Position numbers and translations under genes: made by a program
Part shown: one piece after another, positions 8,929 through 17,830 of the stretch
Layout: each line of letters starts with the position of its first letter
Position numbering within the stretch: the first letter of the stretch is position 1
Notes under the pieces: model-generated
The model's input: only the letters and a program-made list of their open reading frames with translations
What the model was told of the DNA's origin: nothing
The model's database searches: none
From: Alphaproteobacteria bacterium
GTDB lineage: Bacteria > Pseudomonadota > Alphaproteobacteria > Micropepsales > Micropepsaceae
DNA: 64,000 bases
NCBI GenBank assembly: GCA_019245415.1
Contig: JAFARO010000004.1
Span: 620,001-684,000 of the forward strand
Direction of reading: 5' to 3'

Positions 8929-10401
8929 ATGGACAGGCCCAATGAGATTGCCGCCATGACGGCCGAAGACGGCCTGCCGCTGCCGGCGCGCCACTGGGCG
9001 ATTGCCGCGATCGGGCTCGGCATCATGCTGGCGGTGATCGATTCGGCCATCGCCAATGTGGCGCTGCCCACCATCGCGGCCGACCTGCACACCGATCCGG
9101 CGTTCTCGATCTGGGTGGTGAACGGCTATCAGCTCGCGATCACGATCTCGCTGCTGCCGCTGTCCTCGCTTGGCGACATCGTCGGATACCGCCGCGTCTA
9201 TCTTGCGGGACTGGCGCTGTTCACGCTCGCCTCGCTCGCCTGCGCCTTCTCGACGAGCCTGCCCATGCTCGCCCTCGCGCGCGTCGTTCAGGGCTTCGGC
9301 GCGGCGGGCATCATGAGCGTCAACACCGCGCTGTTGCGCTTCATCTATCCGCAGCGCCTGCTCGGACGCGGCATCGGCGTCAACGCGATGGTGGTGGCGG
9401 TGTCGGCGGCCATCGGTCCGACGGCGGCGAGCGCCATTCTCTCGATCGCCAACTGGCCCTGGCTGTTCGCGGTGAATCTGCCCATCGGCATCGCCGCCAT
9501 CGCGGTCGGCAGCTATGCGCTGCCGCACGCCAGGCCCGCCGCGCACAGCTTCGATCTGTGGAGCGCGCTGCTCAGCGCGGCGGGATTCGGACTGCTCATC
9601 GGCAGCATCGATGCGCTCGGCCATGGCGAGCCGTTCGGGCTCTTCCTGCTCGAGATCGCGGCGACGGGGGCGATCGGCACGGTGCTGGTGCGCCGCGAGC
9701 TCGGCCGCGTCGCGCCGATGCTGCCGGTCGATCTGCTGCGCATTCCGATCTTCACCTTGTCGGTCTCGACATCGATCTGCTCCTTCGCGGCGCAAATGCT
9801 GGCGATGGTGGCGCTGCCCTTCCTGTTCCAGATGGGCCTGCATTACGACGCGGTCGAGACCGGTCTGCTGATCACGCCCTGGCCGGTCGCCGTCGGCATC
9901 GCAGCGCCGCTCGCCGGCCGTCTCGCCGACCGCTATCCCGCCGGCATGCTGGGCGGCATCGGATTGTTCTTGTTCGCGATGGGATTGCTGGCGCTGGCGC
10001 TCTTGCCGGATGGCCCGGGCGCGGTCGACATCGTCTGGCGCGTGGCGCTGTGCGGCTTCGGCTTCGGCATTTTCCAGTCGCCGAACAACCGCGCGATGCT
10101 GAGCGCCGCGCCCAAATCGCGCAGCGGCGGTGCCAGCGGCATGCTGGGCACCGCTCGGCTTCTCGGACAGACGACCGGCGCCGCGGTGGTCGCGCTGCTC
10201 TTCGCGCGCCATCAAGGCCCGGAAGTGGCGCTGCTGCTGGCGTCGGGTTGCGCGCTGGTGGCGACGGCGGTGAGCTTGGCGCGACTCTACGACAGCGACG
10301 ACACGGCCCTGCTGCGCGCCTCCAACCCCGAAGCCGATTCCGGTCTGCATGCGGAGGTGTTGCGGGGACGTGCACTTTCGCCGCCGGAAGAGGGCGAGTA
10401 G
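8929..10401 (+). CDS. MFS exporter, DHA2 (EmrB/QacA) type
   Basis: A 490-residue drug:H+ antiporter-like carrier with 14 predicted membrane helices. The helix 1 motif (AVIDSAIANVALPTIAADL) and motif A-type loop LSSLGDIVGYRRVY are characteristic of DHA2. Helices run to about residue 450, followed by a polar tail. An upstream ATG at 8929 is used; a second Met at residue 10 (MTAEDG) is possible. No regulator or membrane-fusion gene is adjacent, so the substrate is not indicated. Confidence 0.9.
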   Translation: MDRPNEIAAMTAEDGLPLPARHWAIAAIGLGIMLAVIDSAIANVALPTIAADLHTDPAFSIWVVNGYQLAITISLLPLSSLGDIVGYRRVYLAGLALFTLASLACAFSTSLPMLALARVVQGFGAAGIMSVNTALLRFIYPQRLLGRGIGVNAMVVAVSAAIGPTAASAILSIANWPWLFAVNLPIGIAAIAVGSYALPHARPAAHSFDLWSALLSAAGFGLLIGSIDALGHGEPFGLFLLEIAATGAIGTVLVRRELGRVAPMLPVDLLRIPIFTLSVSTSICSFAAQMLAMVALPFLFQMGLHYDAVETGLLITPWPVAVGIAAPLAGRLADRYPAGMLGGIGLFLFAMGLLALALLPDGPGAVDIVWRVALCGFGFGIFQSPNNRAMLSAAPKSRSGGASGMLGTARLLGQTTGAAVVALLFARHQGPEVALLLASGCALVATAVSLARLYDSDDTALLRASNPEADSGLHAEVLRGRALSPPEEGE

Positions 10402-10429
10402 GTTTGCACTTTACAACATCAAGCTCAGC

Positions 10430-10563
10430 GTCATCCCCGGCGAGCGAACCTCGCGCGCAGTCGCGCGCTCGCCGGGGATGACACCGAGGAGGATGTGAAC
10501 GCACCCACACGCTTCGCTCGGCCGGGAATGACACTATGGTTGAAGGCTCGGCCGGGGGATGAC
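10430..10563. repeat. family D hairpin followed by two D half-sites
   Basis: A 53-bp hairpin (GTCATCCCCGGCGAGCG against CGCTCGCCGGGGATGAC, 17-bp arms) is followed by two further right-facing half-sites ending in GAATGAC at 10532 and GGATGAC at 10563. No coding potential in this 265-bp gap. Confidence 0.85.
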
Positions 10564-10666
10564 AATCGCGCGCAAAAACGAGGCCACGACCCTCCATTTC
10601 CGGCGCATTTGCCATTCCAGGACGCCGGTGTGGTAGGAAAAGCGGCCATTTCCTATACTGCGTGCC

Positions 10667-12067
10667 ATGAACAAGCCCACGCCCAATCCCGCCTTTGCCC
10701 GGCCGCAATTCGTGGAGGATGCCAAGGCGCGCCTCGATGCGCTGCTCGGCGCACATCCCGAGATCGAAGCGGTCGACGCGGTGCTGGCCGACCTCTGCGG
10801 CACCTTGCGGGGCAAGCGGCTGCCGCGCGGCGGCATGGCGCAGCTGTTCGATTCCGGCATGCAGATCCCGCAATCGATCTACATGATGGATGCGAGCGGC
10901 GAGATGGTGAACCCGTTCGGGCGCGGCATCGGCGACGGCGATCCCGACGGCACCGCCTGGCCCATCCCGGAGACCGTCGCGCGCGTCTGGAGCGAGGGGC
11001 CGCCGCGGGCGCAGATGCTGATGACCTTGCGCGACGGCGAGGGCCGCGCCCATCCAGCGGAGCCGCGCGCGGCGCTAAGCCGCGTGCTGGAGCGTTTCGC
11101 CGCATTGAAGCTCACGCCCGTGGCGGCGCTGGAGCTCGAATTCTATCTCATCGACCGGGTCCGTGGCGAAGGCGGGGCGCCGCTGCCGCCGATCGATCCG
11201 GCGAGCGGCAAGCGCGAGAGCCAGAACTCCGTATACGGAATGGATGACCTCGACCGCTATCGGGGCTTCCTTGCCGCGCTGGGCGAGGCGGCCGCGGTGC
11301 AGGCGCTGCCCTTGAGCGCGACGAGCTCGGAATACGCGCCCGGCCAGTTCGAGGCCAATCTGCGCCACCAGGACAACGCGCTCATCGCCGCCGACCACTG
11401 CGTCTTCCTCAAGCAGATCGTCAAGGCCGCGGCGCGCGCCAACGGCTACGACGCGACCTTCATGGCCAAGCCCTATCCCGGCCGCGCCGGCACCGGGCTG
11501 CACGTCCATGTCAGCGTGCTCGACGAGCGAGGCCGCAACATCTTCGACGACGGCACGGCGGCGGGTTCCGAGGCGCTGCGCCACGCCATCGGCGGCATGC
11601 AGGCCTTGATGCCGGGTTCGATGGCGTTGTTCGCGCCGTCGCTCAACTCCTATCGCCGCTTCCAGCCCGACATGTTCGCGCCGGTCAACCGCCGCTGGGG
11701 CATCAACAACCGCTCGGCGGGACTGCGCGTGCCGATGAGCGTGGAAGCCGCGCGCCGCGTCGAACACCGCGTCGCCGGCGCCGACGCCAATCCCTATCTC
11801 ACGCTGGCCGCGGTGCTGGCGGGATTGCATCTGGGGCTGATGAAGAAGATCGATCCGGGTCCGCCGGCGCAAGGCAATGTCTCGCGCGAGCCCGACCTGG
11901 CGCTGCCGTTCTCGCTCGAAGCCGCGCTCGAGAAACTCGAAGCCGAGACCGCGCTCGGCGATTATCTGGGTAGCGAAACCATCGCCTTCTACGCCGAAAC
12001 CAAGCGCCTCGAGCACCAGCGCTTCCAGAAGATCATCTCGCCGGCGGAATACGCGTGGTATTTGTGA
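10667..12067 (+). CDS. glutamine synthetase family ligase (PuuA-like)
   Basis: A 466-residue GS-fold ligase. ATP and metal motifs are present: ELEFYLID (metal Glu pair), SSEYAPGQFEANLRH, GTGLHVHVSV with the metal His, and NRRWGINNRSAGLRVP with the phosphate-binding Arg residues. The spacing matches the gamma-glutamylpolyamine synthetase branch better than GlnA, and no adenylylation Tyr motif of GlnA type is seen. Likely reaction: ATP-dependent gamma-glutamylation of a polyamine or another amine, the entry step of polyamine use. No other puu genes are next to it. A PotF-like binding protein lies 2.5 kb upstream. Confidence 0.85.
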   Translation: MNKPTPNPAFARPQFVEDAKARLDALLGAHPEIEAVDAVLADLCGTLRGKRLPRGGMAQLFDSGMQIPQSIYMMDASGEMVNPFGRGIGDGDPDGTAWPIPETVARVWSEGPPRAQMLMTLRDGEGRAHPAEPRAALSRVLERFAALKLTPVAALELEFYLIDRVRGEGGAPLPPIDPASGKRESQNSVYGMDDLDRYRGFLAALGEAAAVQALPLSATSSEYAPGQFEANLRHQDNALIAADHCVFLKQIVKAAARANGYDATFMAKPYPGRAGTGLHVHVSVLDERGRNIFDDGTAAGSEALRHAIGGMQALMPGSMALFAPSLNSYRRFQPDMFAPVNRRWGINNRSAGLRVPMSVEAARRVEHRVAGADANPYLTLAAVLAGLHLGLMKKIDPGPPAQGNVSREPDLALPFSLEAALEKLEAETALGDYLGSETIAFYAETKRLEHQRFQKIISPAEYAWYL

Positions 12068-12081
12068 AGGTAGGTTGGTTT

Positions 12082-12177
12082 CACGCGGAGCCGCGGAGAA
12101 CGCGGAGTGCGCCGTAGCCCCGCTCTCAGGGACCGAATTTTCTTTCTCTCACTCCGCGTACTCCGCGGCTCCGCGTG
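12082..12177. repeat. family C palindromic repeat
   Basis: CACGCGGAGCCGCGGAG on the left and CTCCGCGGCTCCGCGTG on the right, with about 60 bp of less symmetric centre. It fills the gap between two convergent genes. Confidence 0.85.
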
Positions 12178-12182
12178 CAAAA

Positions 12183-13709
12183 CTATGCTTTGGGCAATCT
12201 CAGCTCCGTGCGCGTGCCGCCCTCGCGCGGGGTCGTAAGATTGAGCGTGCCGCCGGTGCGGTGGGCGAGCGCGACGGCGATGGCGAGGCCGAGGCCGGTG
12301 CCGGTCTGCGCCTGCTTGCGGTCGAAGCGGCGGAAGGCGTTGCCGGCGGCGCGCGCTTCGCCGTCTTTGAAGCCGGGGCCGGTGTCGCTCACCCGCAGCA
12401 CCGCGGCCGTCTCCTCCTGCAGCAAGTCGACGCACACCCGGCCGCCTTCGGGCGTATAGGCGAGCGCGTTCGAGATCAGGTTCGTCAGGATGCGCTTGAC
12501 CGCATGCGCGTCGGCGCGCACGACGAGCGGCAACGACGGCGCGAACTCCAGCGCGATGCGGCGCGAGAAGGCGCGGCCCGTGTGCTCCTCGACTGCCGCC
12601 GACGCGAGCGCGCAAAGATCGAATGCCGAAAGCGCGATCGGATAGCGCCCGGCTTCGAGGTTCGCGTAGTCGAGGATGTCGCCGACCTTGGCATGGAGGC
12701 CGCGCCCCGCGGCGGCGATGTCGCGCGCATATTCGACGTATTTGGCATGGCCCACGGGTCCGAACATCCCCTGCTCGATGATCTCGGAGAAGCCGATCAC
12801 CGCGTTCAGCGGCGTGCGCAATTCGTGGCTCATATGGGCGATGAACTCGGCCTTGGAGCGCTGCGCCTCGTTCGCCTCGCGCTCGGCCTGGGCCAGGCGC
12901 ACCAGCAGGCGCTGTTCGGCGGGCTTGGCGGCGCGCAACGCCTGGACCGCCTGCGACGCGCGCATGCGCTTCTCGAATTCGCCGACGAACAGCGCGGCGA
13001 GCCAGGCGCCGGCGAGCGCGGGGCCTAGGATCACGAACAGATAGAGCGGCAGCGAGCCGGTCCAGGCGGCGAGCGCGCCTTCGTCGTCCGGCGCGATCGA
13101 GACTGTCGCCGGCCAGCCTGGAACGGAAGCACGGACGCTGCCGGTACCCGCGCCGAGCAGCACGCTGCCCGCATCCGTCGCAACTGCGGCACGCGCCAGC
13201 ATCGACGCCGGCACCAATGCGGCCGCATCGAAAGCGACGGCGATGACGCTGCCGCCGGAGGCGCTCACCAGGGTTGCGACGCCGCCGCCCGCGATCAGCA
13301 GAGGCCGCGCGCGCGCCGTCGCCACGATCGCGCTGGAGAGATGGACGTAGCGCGCGCCGTCGCCGAGCGTCGAGAGCGGCGTGCCGTCCGCCGCATAGAC
13401 CGCGATGTTGCGCACGCCCTCCGGCGGGGCGGCGCCCAGCCCGCCTTGCGCGAAGGCGCGGCCCGCGGCCTCGAAACGGGCGAGGTTCGCCGCGATCACG
13501 GCGGCAAGGTCGCGCGCGCGCTGCTGCTCGAACCCCGTCGCCTGGGCGAGGGCATGCACGCGCTCGAAGCGCATGGAGAGCGCGGCCGCCGCGGCGAAGC
13601 TGCCCGCGATCAGGATCAGCGCGATCGCCACCGTGGCGCGGACCCGCGTCGCGGCAAACCGCGCACTCGTCCGGAGCACTCCCGGCCAGACGGCAATGCT
13701 CGCCATCAT
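12183..13709 (-). CDS. membrane sensor histidine kinase
   Basis: 508 residues from the ATG at 13709. A membrane helix (about 22-45), a periplasmic sensor of about 175 residues, a second helix (LYLFVILGPALAGAWLAALFV), a short coiled linker, then HisKA with H295 in MSHELRTPLN, and a HATPase domain with N box ISNALAYTPEGG, G1 DTGPGF and G2 GTGLGLA. No response regulator is adjacent, so it is an orphan. Kinases of this PdhS/DivJ/PleC-like soluble-core style often act in alphaproteobacterial cell-cycle circuits. Four GANTC sites just upstream fit cell-cycle control, but the partner is unknown. Confidence 0.9.
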   Translation of the reverse strand: MMASIAVWPGVLRTSARFAATRVRATVAIALILIAGSFAAAAALSMRFERVHALAQATGFEQQRARDLAAVIAANLARFEAAGRAFAQGGLGAAPPEGVRNIAVYAADGTPLSTLGDGARYVHLSSAIVATARARPLLIAGGGVATLVSASGGSVIAVAFDAAALVPASMLARAAVATDAGSVLLGAGTGSVRASVPGWPATVSIAPDDEGALAAWTGSLPLYLFVILGPALAGAWLAALFVGEFEKRMRASQAVQALRAAKPAEQRLLVRLAQAEREANEAQRSKAEFIAHMSHELRTPLNAVIGFSEIIEQGMFGPVGHAKYVEYARDIAAAGRGLHAKVGDILDYANLEAGRYPIALSAFDLCALASAAVEEHTGRAFSRRIALEFAPSLPLVVRADAHAVKRILTNLISNALAYTPEGGRVCVDLLQEETAAVLRVSDTGPGFKDGEARAAGNAFRRFDRKQAQTGTGLGLAIAVALAHRTGGTLNLTTPREGGTRTELRLPKA

Positions 13710-13719
13710 GCCCCCAACT

Positions 13720-13754
13720 GATTCGCAAGAATCGATTATGCGAATCGCCGAGTC
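13720..13754. promoter_or_regulatory. cluster of four GANTC (CcrM) sites upstream of the sensor kinase
   Basis: GATTC 13720-13724, GAATC 13729-13733, GAATC 13742-13746 and GAGTC 13750-13754, with a fifth site at 13801. They begin 11 bp upstream of the kinase start. In alphaproteobacteria GANTC is the CcrM methylation site and can tie transcription to replication through GcrA. Confidence 0.6.
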
Positions 13755-13817
13755 GCTGTCATTAACGATTTTGGGGAGGGGCGTTAAGGAATGGGGGATC
13801 GAGTCACAAACTCCGCT

Positions 13818-13922
13818 GTCATCCCCGGCCGAGCGAAGCGCGCGTGATCCCGCCACAACTCAACAAACAGTGTCATTCCCGGCCGAGCGTAGCGCTTGCG
13901 TAGCTCCAGCCACCGCTCATGT
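13818..13922. repeat. two tandem family D half-sites
   Basis: GTCATCCCCGGCCGAGCG at 13818 and GTCATTCCCGGCCGAGCG at 13872, both facing the same way as the left end of the GIY-YIG element that starts at 13923. Spacings are 54 and 51 bp. Confidence 0.8.
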
Positions 13923-14384
13923 GTCATCCCCGGCCGAGCGAACGTAGTGAGCGAGGGGAAGGGGACCCAGGTCTATCCGGCAACGCGATCTCACCGATCA
14001 ATCTCTCGTAAAGATCGTTCCATCCGGAATTGTTTTGCTCGATCAACTTGATCTTCCAGGCCCTGTTCCAGCGCTTCAATCGCTTCTCGCGCGCGATCGC
14101 TTCGTGAATGTCCCTATGAAGTTCGTACCAGACGAGGCGATGAACGCCATACTTCTTTGTAAAACCTTCGACGAGGTCGCTACGATGTTCCCAGCTCCGG
14201 CGCACTACGTCGTTGGTGACGCCGACGTACAATGTGCCATTTCGGGCGCTTGAGAGAATATAGACGAAGTAGAGATGCTCCTTCATCGCACCAGGATATC
14301 TTCGTCTATTATCGACAGCAAGCAAACGTCGCCACCTGGGTCCCCTTCCCTCGCGCGCGCAGTCGCGCGCTCGCCGGGGATGAC
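13923..14384. mobile_element. 462-bp palindrome-bounded element (family D) carrying a GIY-YIG nuclease, copy A
   Basis: Ends are GTCATCCCCGGCC and GCCGGGGATGAC. Each end holds a small hairpin and then an inverted GGGAAGGGGACCCAGGT / ACCTGGGTCCCCTTCCC block. The single gene inside uses the element end for its stop codon. A second copy of exactly the same length lies inverted at 44452-44913. There is no obvious direct target duplication. A further half-site follows at about 14400-14427. Confidence 0.8.
13924..14286 (-). CDS. GIY-YIG (URI-domain) endonuclease of the D element, copy A
   Basis: A 120-residue single-domain GIY-YIG nuclease of the COG2827 type. The core motif is VYI at residues 8-10 and YVG at 20-22 (GTLYVGVTND), followed by the Arg region RRSWEHRSD and the helix AIAREKRLKRWNRAWK with the metal-binding Glu region. 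The last residues (PGSPSPRSLRSLGRG) are translated from the element terminus, and the TGA stop is part of the terminal GATGAC. It differs from the copy at 44550 in about seven residues. Role is unproven; DNA cleavage that spreads the element is my inference. Confidence 0.88.
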   Translation of the reverse strand: MKEHLYFVYILSSARNGTLYVGVTNDVVRRSWEHRSDLVEGFTKKYGVHRLVWYELHRDIHEAIAREKRLKRWNRAWKIKLIEQNNSGWNDLYERLIGEIALPDRPGSPSPRSLRSLGRG

Positions 14385-14446
14385 AGCGGTGGGGTTGCAA
14401 TAGCATGCGCCGCTCGCTGGGGATGACAACGAGGGTGAGGCCCCCC

Positions 14447-17044
14447 TCACCCCGCCATCTTGGTCGCGACTTCGAAGAGGTTGGGGGAAAGGCCGTCCAT
14501 CGCCAGCATCTTGTCGAGTTCGGCGCGCATCAGGGCCTGGCGCTTGTCGTCGTAGCGGCGCCAGGCTTCGAAGGCGGACGCCATGCGCGAGGCGACCTGG
14601 GGATTGATGCGGTCGAGCGTCCGGATGGTGTCGCCGACCAGCGCGTAGCCGGCGCCGTCGGCGGCATGGAAGCGCAGATGGTTGCCGGCGAAGGCGCCGA
14701 TCAGCGAGCGCACGCGGTTGGGGTTCTTCACGTCATAGGCGGGATGCGCGGTCAATTCCTGCACGCGCGCGATGGTGCCGGGGAGCGGCGAATGCGCCTG
14801 CAGACCCATCCATTTGTCGAGCACCAGCGCGTCGTCCTTGAAGCGGTCGTGGAAATGGGCGAACGCCTTCTCGCGCAAGGCGGACTCCATGCGCGACAGA
14901 GCGGCGAGTCCCGCGATCATGTCGGTCATGTTGGCGGCCTCGCGGTAATGCGCGTCGGCGAGCGCGGCCGCAGCGTCATCCTCCGCCGTGGTCAGATACC
15001 GCAGCAGCACGTTGCGGAGCGCGCGGCGTCCGGCCTGCGCCGCATCGGGCGCATAGGGCTCGCGCGACTGAAGCTCGCGATACAGCGGCTCCATCGCGGC
15101 GCGATGGGCGTCGGCGACCGCGCGGATCAGGCCATTGCGCGCGGCATGGATGGCATCGGGATCGGGCCGCTCCATCACCTGGGCGAGCTCGCTCTCCGTC
15201 GGCGGCATCAGCATCTGCGCCGCGAAGGCCAAGTCTTCCTTGGCGCGGCGCAGCACCTCTGCAATGGCCCCGACATAGGTTTTGTCCGCACGCCCGCCGG
15301 CCGCCATGTCCTTCAGGACATCGGTGGCCAGCGCCTGTCCCGCCTCCCAGCGGTTGAAGGCGTCGCTGTCCTTTGCCATCAGCCGCGCGCGGCCTTCGCG
15401 CGTCGCCGGCACCTTGAAATTCACCGGCGCCGAGAAGCCGCGGCCGATGGAGGGCAGGGGCTCTTCGGCGACGTCGACGAAGACGAAGCGCTGCTCCGGC
15501 GCCGTCAGCTCCAGCACGCGCTCATCCGGCCCGGTGGCGTTCTCGCCTTCCAGCGTCAGCGGCAGTGCCCCGTTCTGCCCGACAAGCCCGAGGCGCACCG
15601 GGATGTGCATCGGCTTCTTCTCGGGCTGGCCCGGCGTCGGCGCCAGGCTCTGGCGCAAGGTGAGGGCGTAGGTTTTGCTTGCGGCATCGAAGGCGCCTTC
15701 CGCCTCGACCACGGGCGTGCCCGCCTGGCGGTACCACAGCCGGAACTGCTTGAGGTCGCGGCCGCAGGAATCCTCGAAGCACTTGACCCATTCCTCGACG
15801 GTCACCGCCTGACCGTCATGGCGTTCGAAATAGAGATCGGTGGCCTTGCGATAGGCTTCGTCGCCGACCAGCGTCTTGAGCATGCCGATGACCTCGGCGC
15901 CCTTGTCGTAGACGGTGGCGGTATAGAAATTGTCGATGGTGATGTAGCTCTGCGGCTGCACCGGATGGGCAAGCGGCCCGGCATCCTCGACGAACTGACG
16001 CATGCGAAGCCCGCGCACGTCGCCGATGCGGCAAACCCCGCGCGAGCGCATGTCGGCGGAGAAATTCTGGTCGCGGAAGACGGTCAGGCCTTCCTTCAGC
16101 GAAAGCTGGAACCAGTCGCGGCAGGTCACCCGGTCGCCGGTCCAGTTGTGGAAATACTCATGCGCCACCACCGCCTCGATGTTGGCGAAGTCGTCGTCGG
16201 TCGCGGTGTCCGCGGAGGCGAGCAGCACGCGGTCGTTGAAGATGTTGAGGCCCTTGTTCTCCATGGCGCCGAAATTGAAGGCGCTGACCGCCACGATCAT
16301 GAAGATGTCGAGATCGTATTCGCGGCCATAGGTCTCCTCGTCCCAGCGCATCGCGCGCTTCAACGAGTCCATCGCATAGCGCGCCTTCTCCTCATTGCCA
16401 TGCTCGACGAAGATGCGAAGCGTCACCGGCTTGCCCGAGGCGCGCACGAAGCGGTCCTCGATGCTCGCCAGATCGCCGGCCACCAGCGCGAAGAGATAGC
16501 AGGGCTTGGGATAAGGATCGTGCCACACCGCATAGTGGCGGCCGTTCGCGAGATCGCCGCTCTCGATGAGATTGCCGTTCGACAGCAGCACGGGATAGTC
16601 CGCCTTCGACGCCTCGATGCGCGTGGTGTAGACGGCGAGCACGTCCGGCCGGTCGAGGTAATAGGTGATGCGCCGGAAGCCTTCCGCCTCGCATTGGGTG
16701 CAGAACATGCCCTTGGAGAGATAGAGTCCTTCCAGCGCGGTGTTGTCAGCCGGCGAAATCTCGGTGACGATCTCGAGCGTGAAGCGCTCCGGCGTGCGCG
16801 CGATGGTCAGCGTCTCGTCGTCCTTGACGAAATCGGCCGGGCGGCCGTCCAGCGCGACGGAAACAAGCTTCAGATGTTCGCCGTTCAGCACCAGCGGCTC
16901 GTCCTTCAGCCGAGTCACGGTCATGACCGCGCTGACCCGCGTTGCCTTGGGCTCGAGCGCGAAGGTCAGGCTGACGTCCGAGATGCGGTAGGCGGGGGGA
17001 TGATAGTCCTTGAGCGCGATGGCGCGCGGCTCTTCGGTGCGCAT
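14447..17044 (-). CDS. pepN: aminopeptidase N (M1 family)
   Basis: 865 residues, the usual length for the E. coli-type PepN. Zinc site HEYFH at 295-299 with the third ligand Glu at about 318 (LKEGL); substrate-binding GAMEN at 259-263. The N-terminal beta domain, the thermolysin-like domain, the small beta domain and the long C-terminal helical domain are all present. It is a cytoplasmic enzyme that removes N-terminal residues from peptides. Start at 17044 is a good ATG in family register. It stands alone, divergent from a polysaccharide-export gene. Confidence 0.96.
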   Translation of the reverse strand: MRTEEPRAIALKDYHPPAYRISDVSLTFALEPKATRVSAVMTVTRLKDEPLVLNGEHLKLVSVALDGRPADFVKDDETLTIARTPERFTLEIVTEISPADNTALEGLYLSKGMFCTQCEAEGFRRITYYLDRPDVLAVYTTRIEASKADYPVLLSNGNLIESGDLANGRHYAVWHDPYPKPCYLFALVAGDLASIEDRFVRASGKPVTLRIFVEHGNEEKARYAMDSLKRAMRWDEETYGREYDLDIFMIVAVSAFNFGAMENKGLNIFNDRVLLASADTATDDDFANIEAVVAHEYFHNWTGDRVTCRDWFQLSLKEGLTVFRDQNFSADMRSRGVCRIGDVRGLRMRQFVEDAGPLAHPVQPQSYITIDNFYTATVYDKGAEVIGMLKTLVGDEAYRKATDLYFERHDGQAVTVEEWVKCFEDSCGRDLKQFRLWYRQAGTPVVEAEGAFDAASKTYALTLRQSLAPTPGQPEKKPMHIPVRLGLVGQNGALPLTLEGENATGPDERVLELTAPEQRFVFVDVAEEPLPSIGRGFSAPVNFKVPATREGRARLMAKDSDAFNRWEAGQALATDVLKDMAAGGRADKTYVGAIAEVLRRAKEDLAFAAQMLMPPTESELAQVMERPDPDAIHAARNGLIRAVADAHRAAMEPLYRELQSREPYAPDAAQAGRRALRNVLLRYLTTAEDDAAAALADAHYREAANMTDMIAGLAALSRMESALREKAFAHFHDRFKDDALVLDKWMGLQAHSPLPGTIARVQELTAHPAYDVKNPNRVRSLIGAFAGNHLRFHAADGAGYALVGDTIRTLDRINPQVASRMASAFEAWRRYDDKRQALMRAELDKMLAMDGLSPNLFEVATKMAG

Positions 17045-17159
17045 GGGGGCCTGCTTCTTGCCGAGGGTTTAAGGCGGTATAGCGCGTCTTAACGCGGGGT
17101 TCACCACGTTTCGAAGCCAGGTGAGAAATTCTCAATCCTCTCGCTCATATGATGGCGCC

Positions 17160-17801
17160 ATGCGCGCATTCCCGCTCCTTCTTTTGATCGCCGGCCTTGG
17201 CGCGGGCTCCGCCCAGGCGGACGACGGCCTGCGCGGCGACGGGCTCGAGACCGTGGTCGTGCACGCCCCCGCTTATGCCGATTACAGGCTCGGCCCGGGC
17301 GACAAGCTGCGCGTCACGGTCTATGACGAGACCGATCTCTCGGGCGAGTTCCAGGTCGACGATACCGGCTATGTGCGCCTGCCGCTGATCGGCGCGGTGA
17401 AGGCGGGCGGCGAGACCGCGCATCAGCTCGAAGGCGCGGTCGGCACGGCGCTGGCCGACGGCTTCCTCAAGGAGCCGCGCGTCAATATCGAGGTCACCGC
17501 CTACCGGCCGTTCTACATCATCGGCCAGGTCAACCGGCCGGGCCAGTATCCCTACAACAGCAACATGAGCGCGCTCGACGCCATCGGCATCGCCGGCGGC
17601 TTCACCGAGCACGCGGTCGAATCCACCGTCCATATCCGTCACGAAGGCGAGAGCAAGGAGATCGACGTCGCGGCCGACGCCTCGGTCAAGATCCGCCCCG
17701 GCGACGTCATCCGCGTCGACCAGACCCTGTTCTGGGACATCGCCGGCGTCCTGTCCCCCACCGCCTCCGCCGCCTCGCTCGCCTATGTGCTGAGGCCGTA
17801 G
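17160..17801 (+). CDS. polysaccharide biosynthesis/export protein (Wza-like)
   Basis: 213 residues: signal peptide (LLLLIAGLGAGSAQA), a poly-export domain (YRLGPGDKLRVTVYDETDLSGEF, about 42-110) and one SLBB domain (FYIIGQVNRPGQYPYNSNMS, about 118-195). These proteins form the periplasm-to-surface channel for capsule or exopolysaccharide. It is shorter than Wza and has no lipobox Cys at the signal end, as in many alphaproteobacterial versions. No chain-length or flippase genes adjoin it, but glycan genes lie at 58-64 kb. Confidence 0.92.
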   Translation: MRAFPLLLLIAGLGAGSAQADDGLRGDGLETVVVHAPAYADYRLGPGDKLRVTVYDETDLSGEFQVDDTGYVRLPLIGAVKAGGETAHQLEGAVGTALADGFLKEPRVNIEVTAYRPFYIIGQVNRPGQYPYNSNMSALDAIGIAGGFTEHAVESTVHIRHEGESKEIDVAADASVKIRPGDVIRVDQTLFWDIAGVLSPTASAASLAYVLRP

Positions 17802-17830
17802 TTTCTCGAAGTAGCGATCAAAAAAACACT

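Noticed and set aside
8920..10350. 476-residue minus-strand open frame opposite the DHA2 exporter
   Set aside because: Arg/Gln-rich low-complexity translation typical of the antisense of a GC-rich gene; the plus-strand protein has clear family motifs.
10430..10482. Rho-independent terminator after the DHA2 gene
   Set aside because: A strong hairpin but no T run, and the sequence is a dispersed D repeat; it may still act as a terminator, but that is not its defining feature.
14447..17092. 895-residue plus-strand frame opposite pepN
   Set aside because: Antisense shadow; pepN has intact HEXXH and GAMEN motifs.
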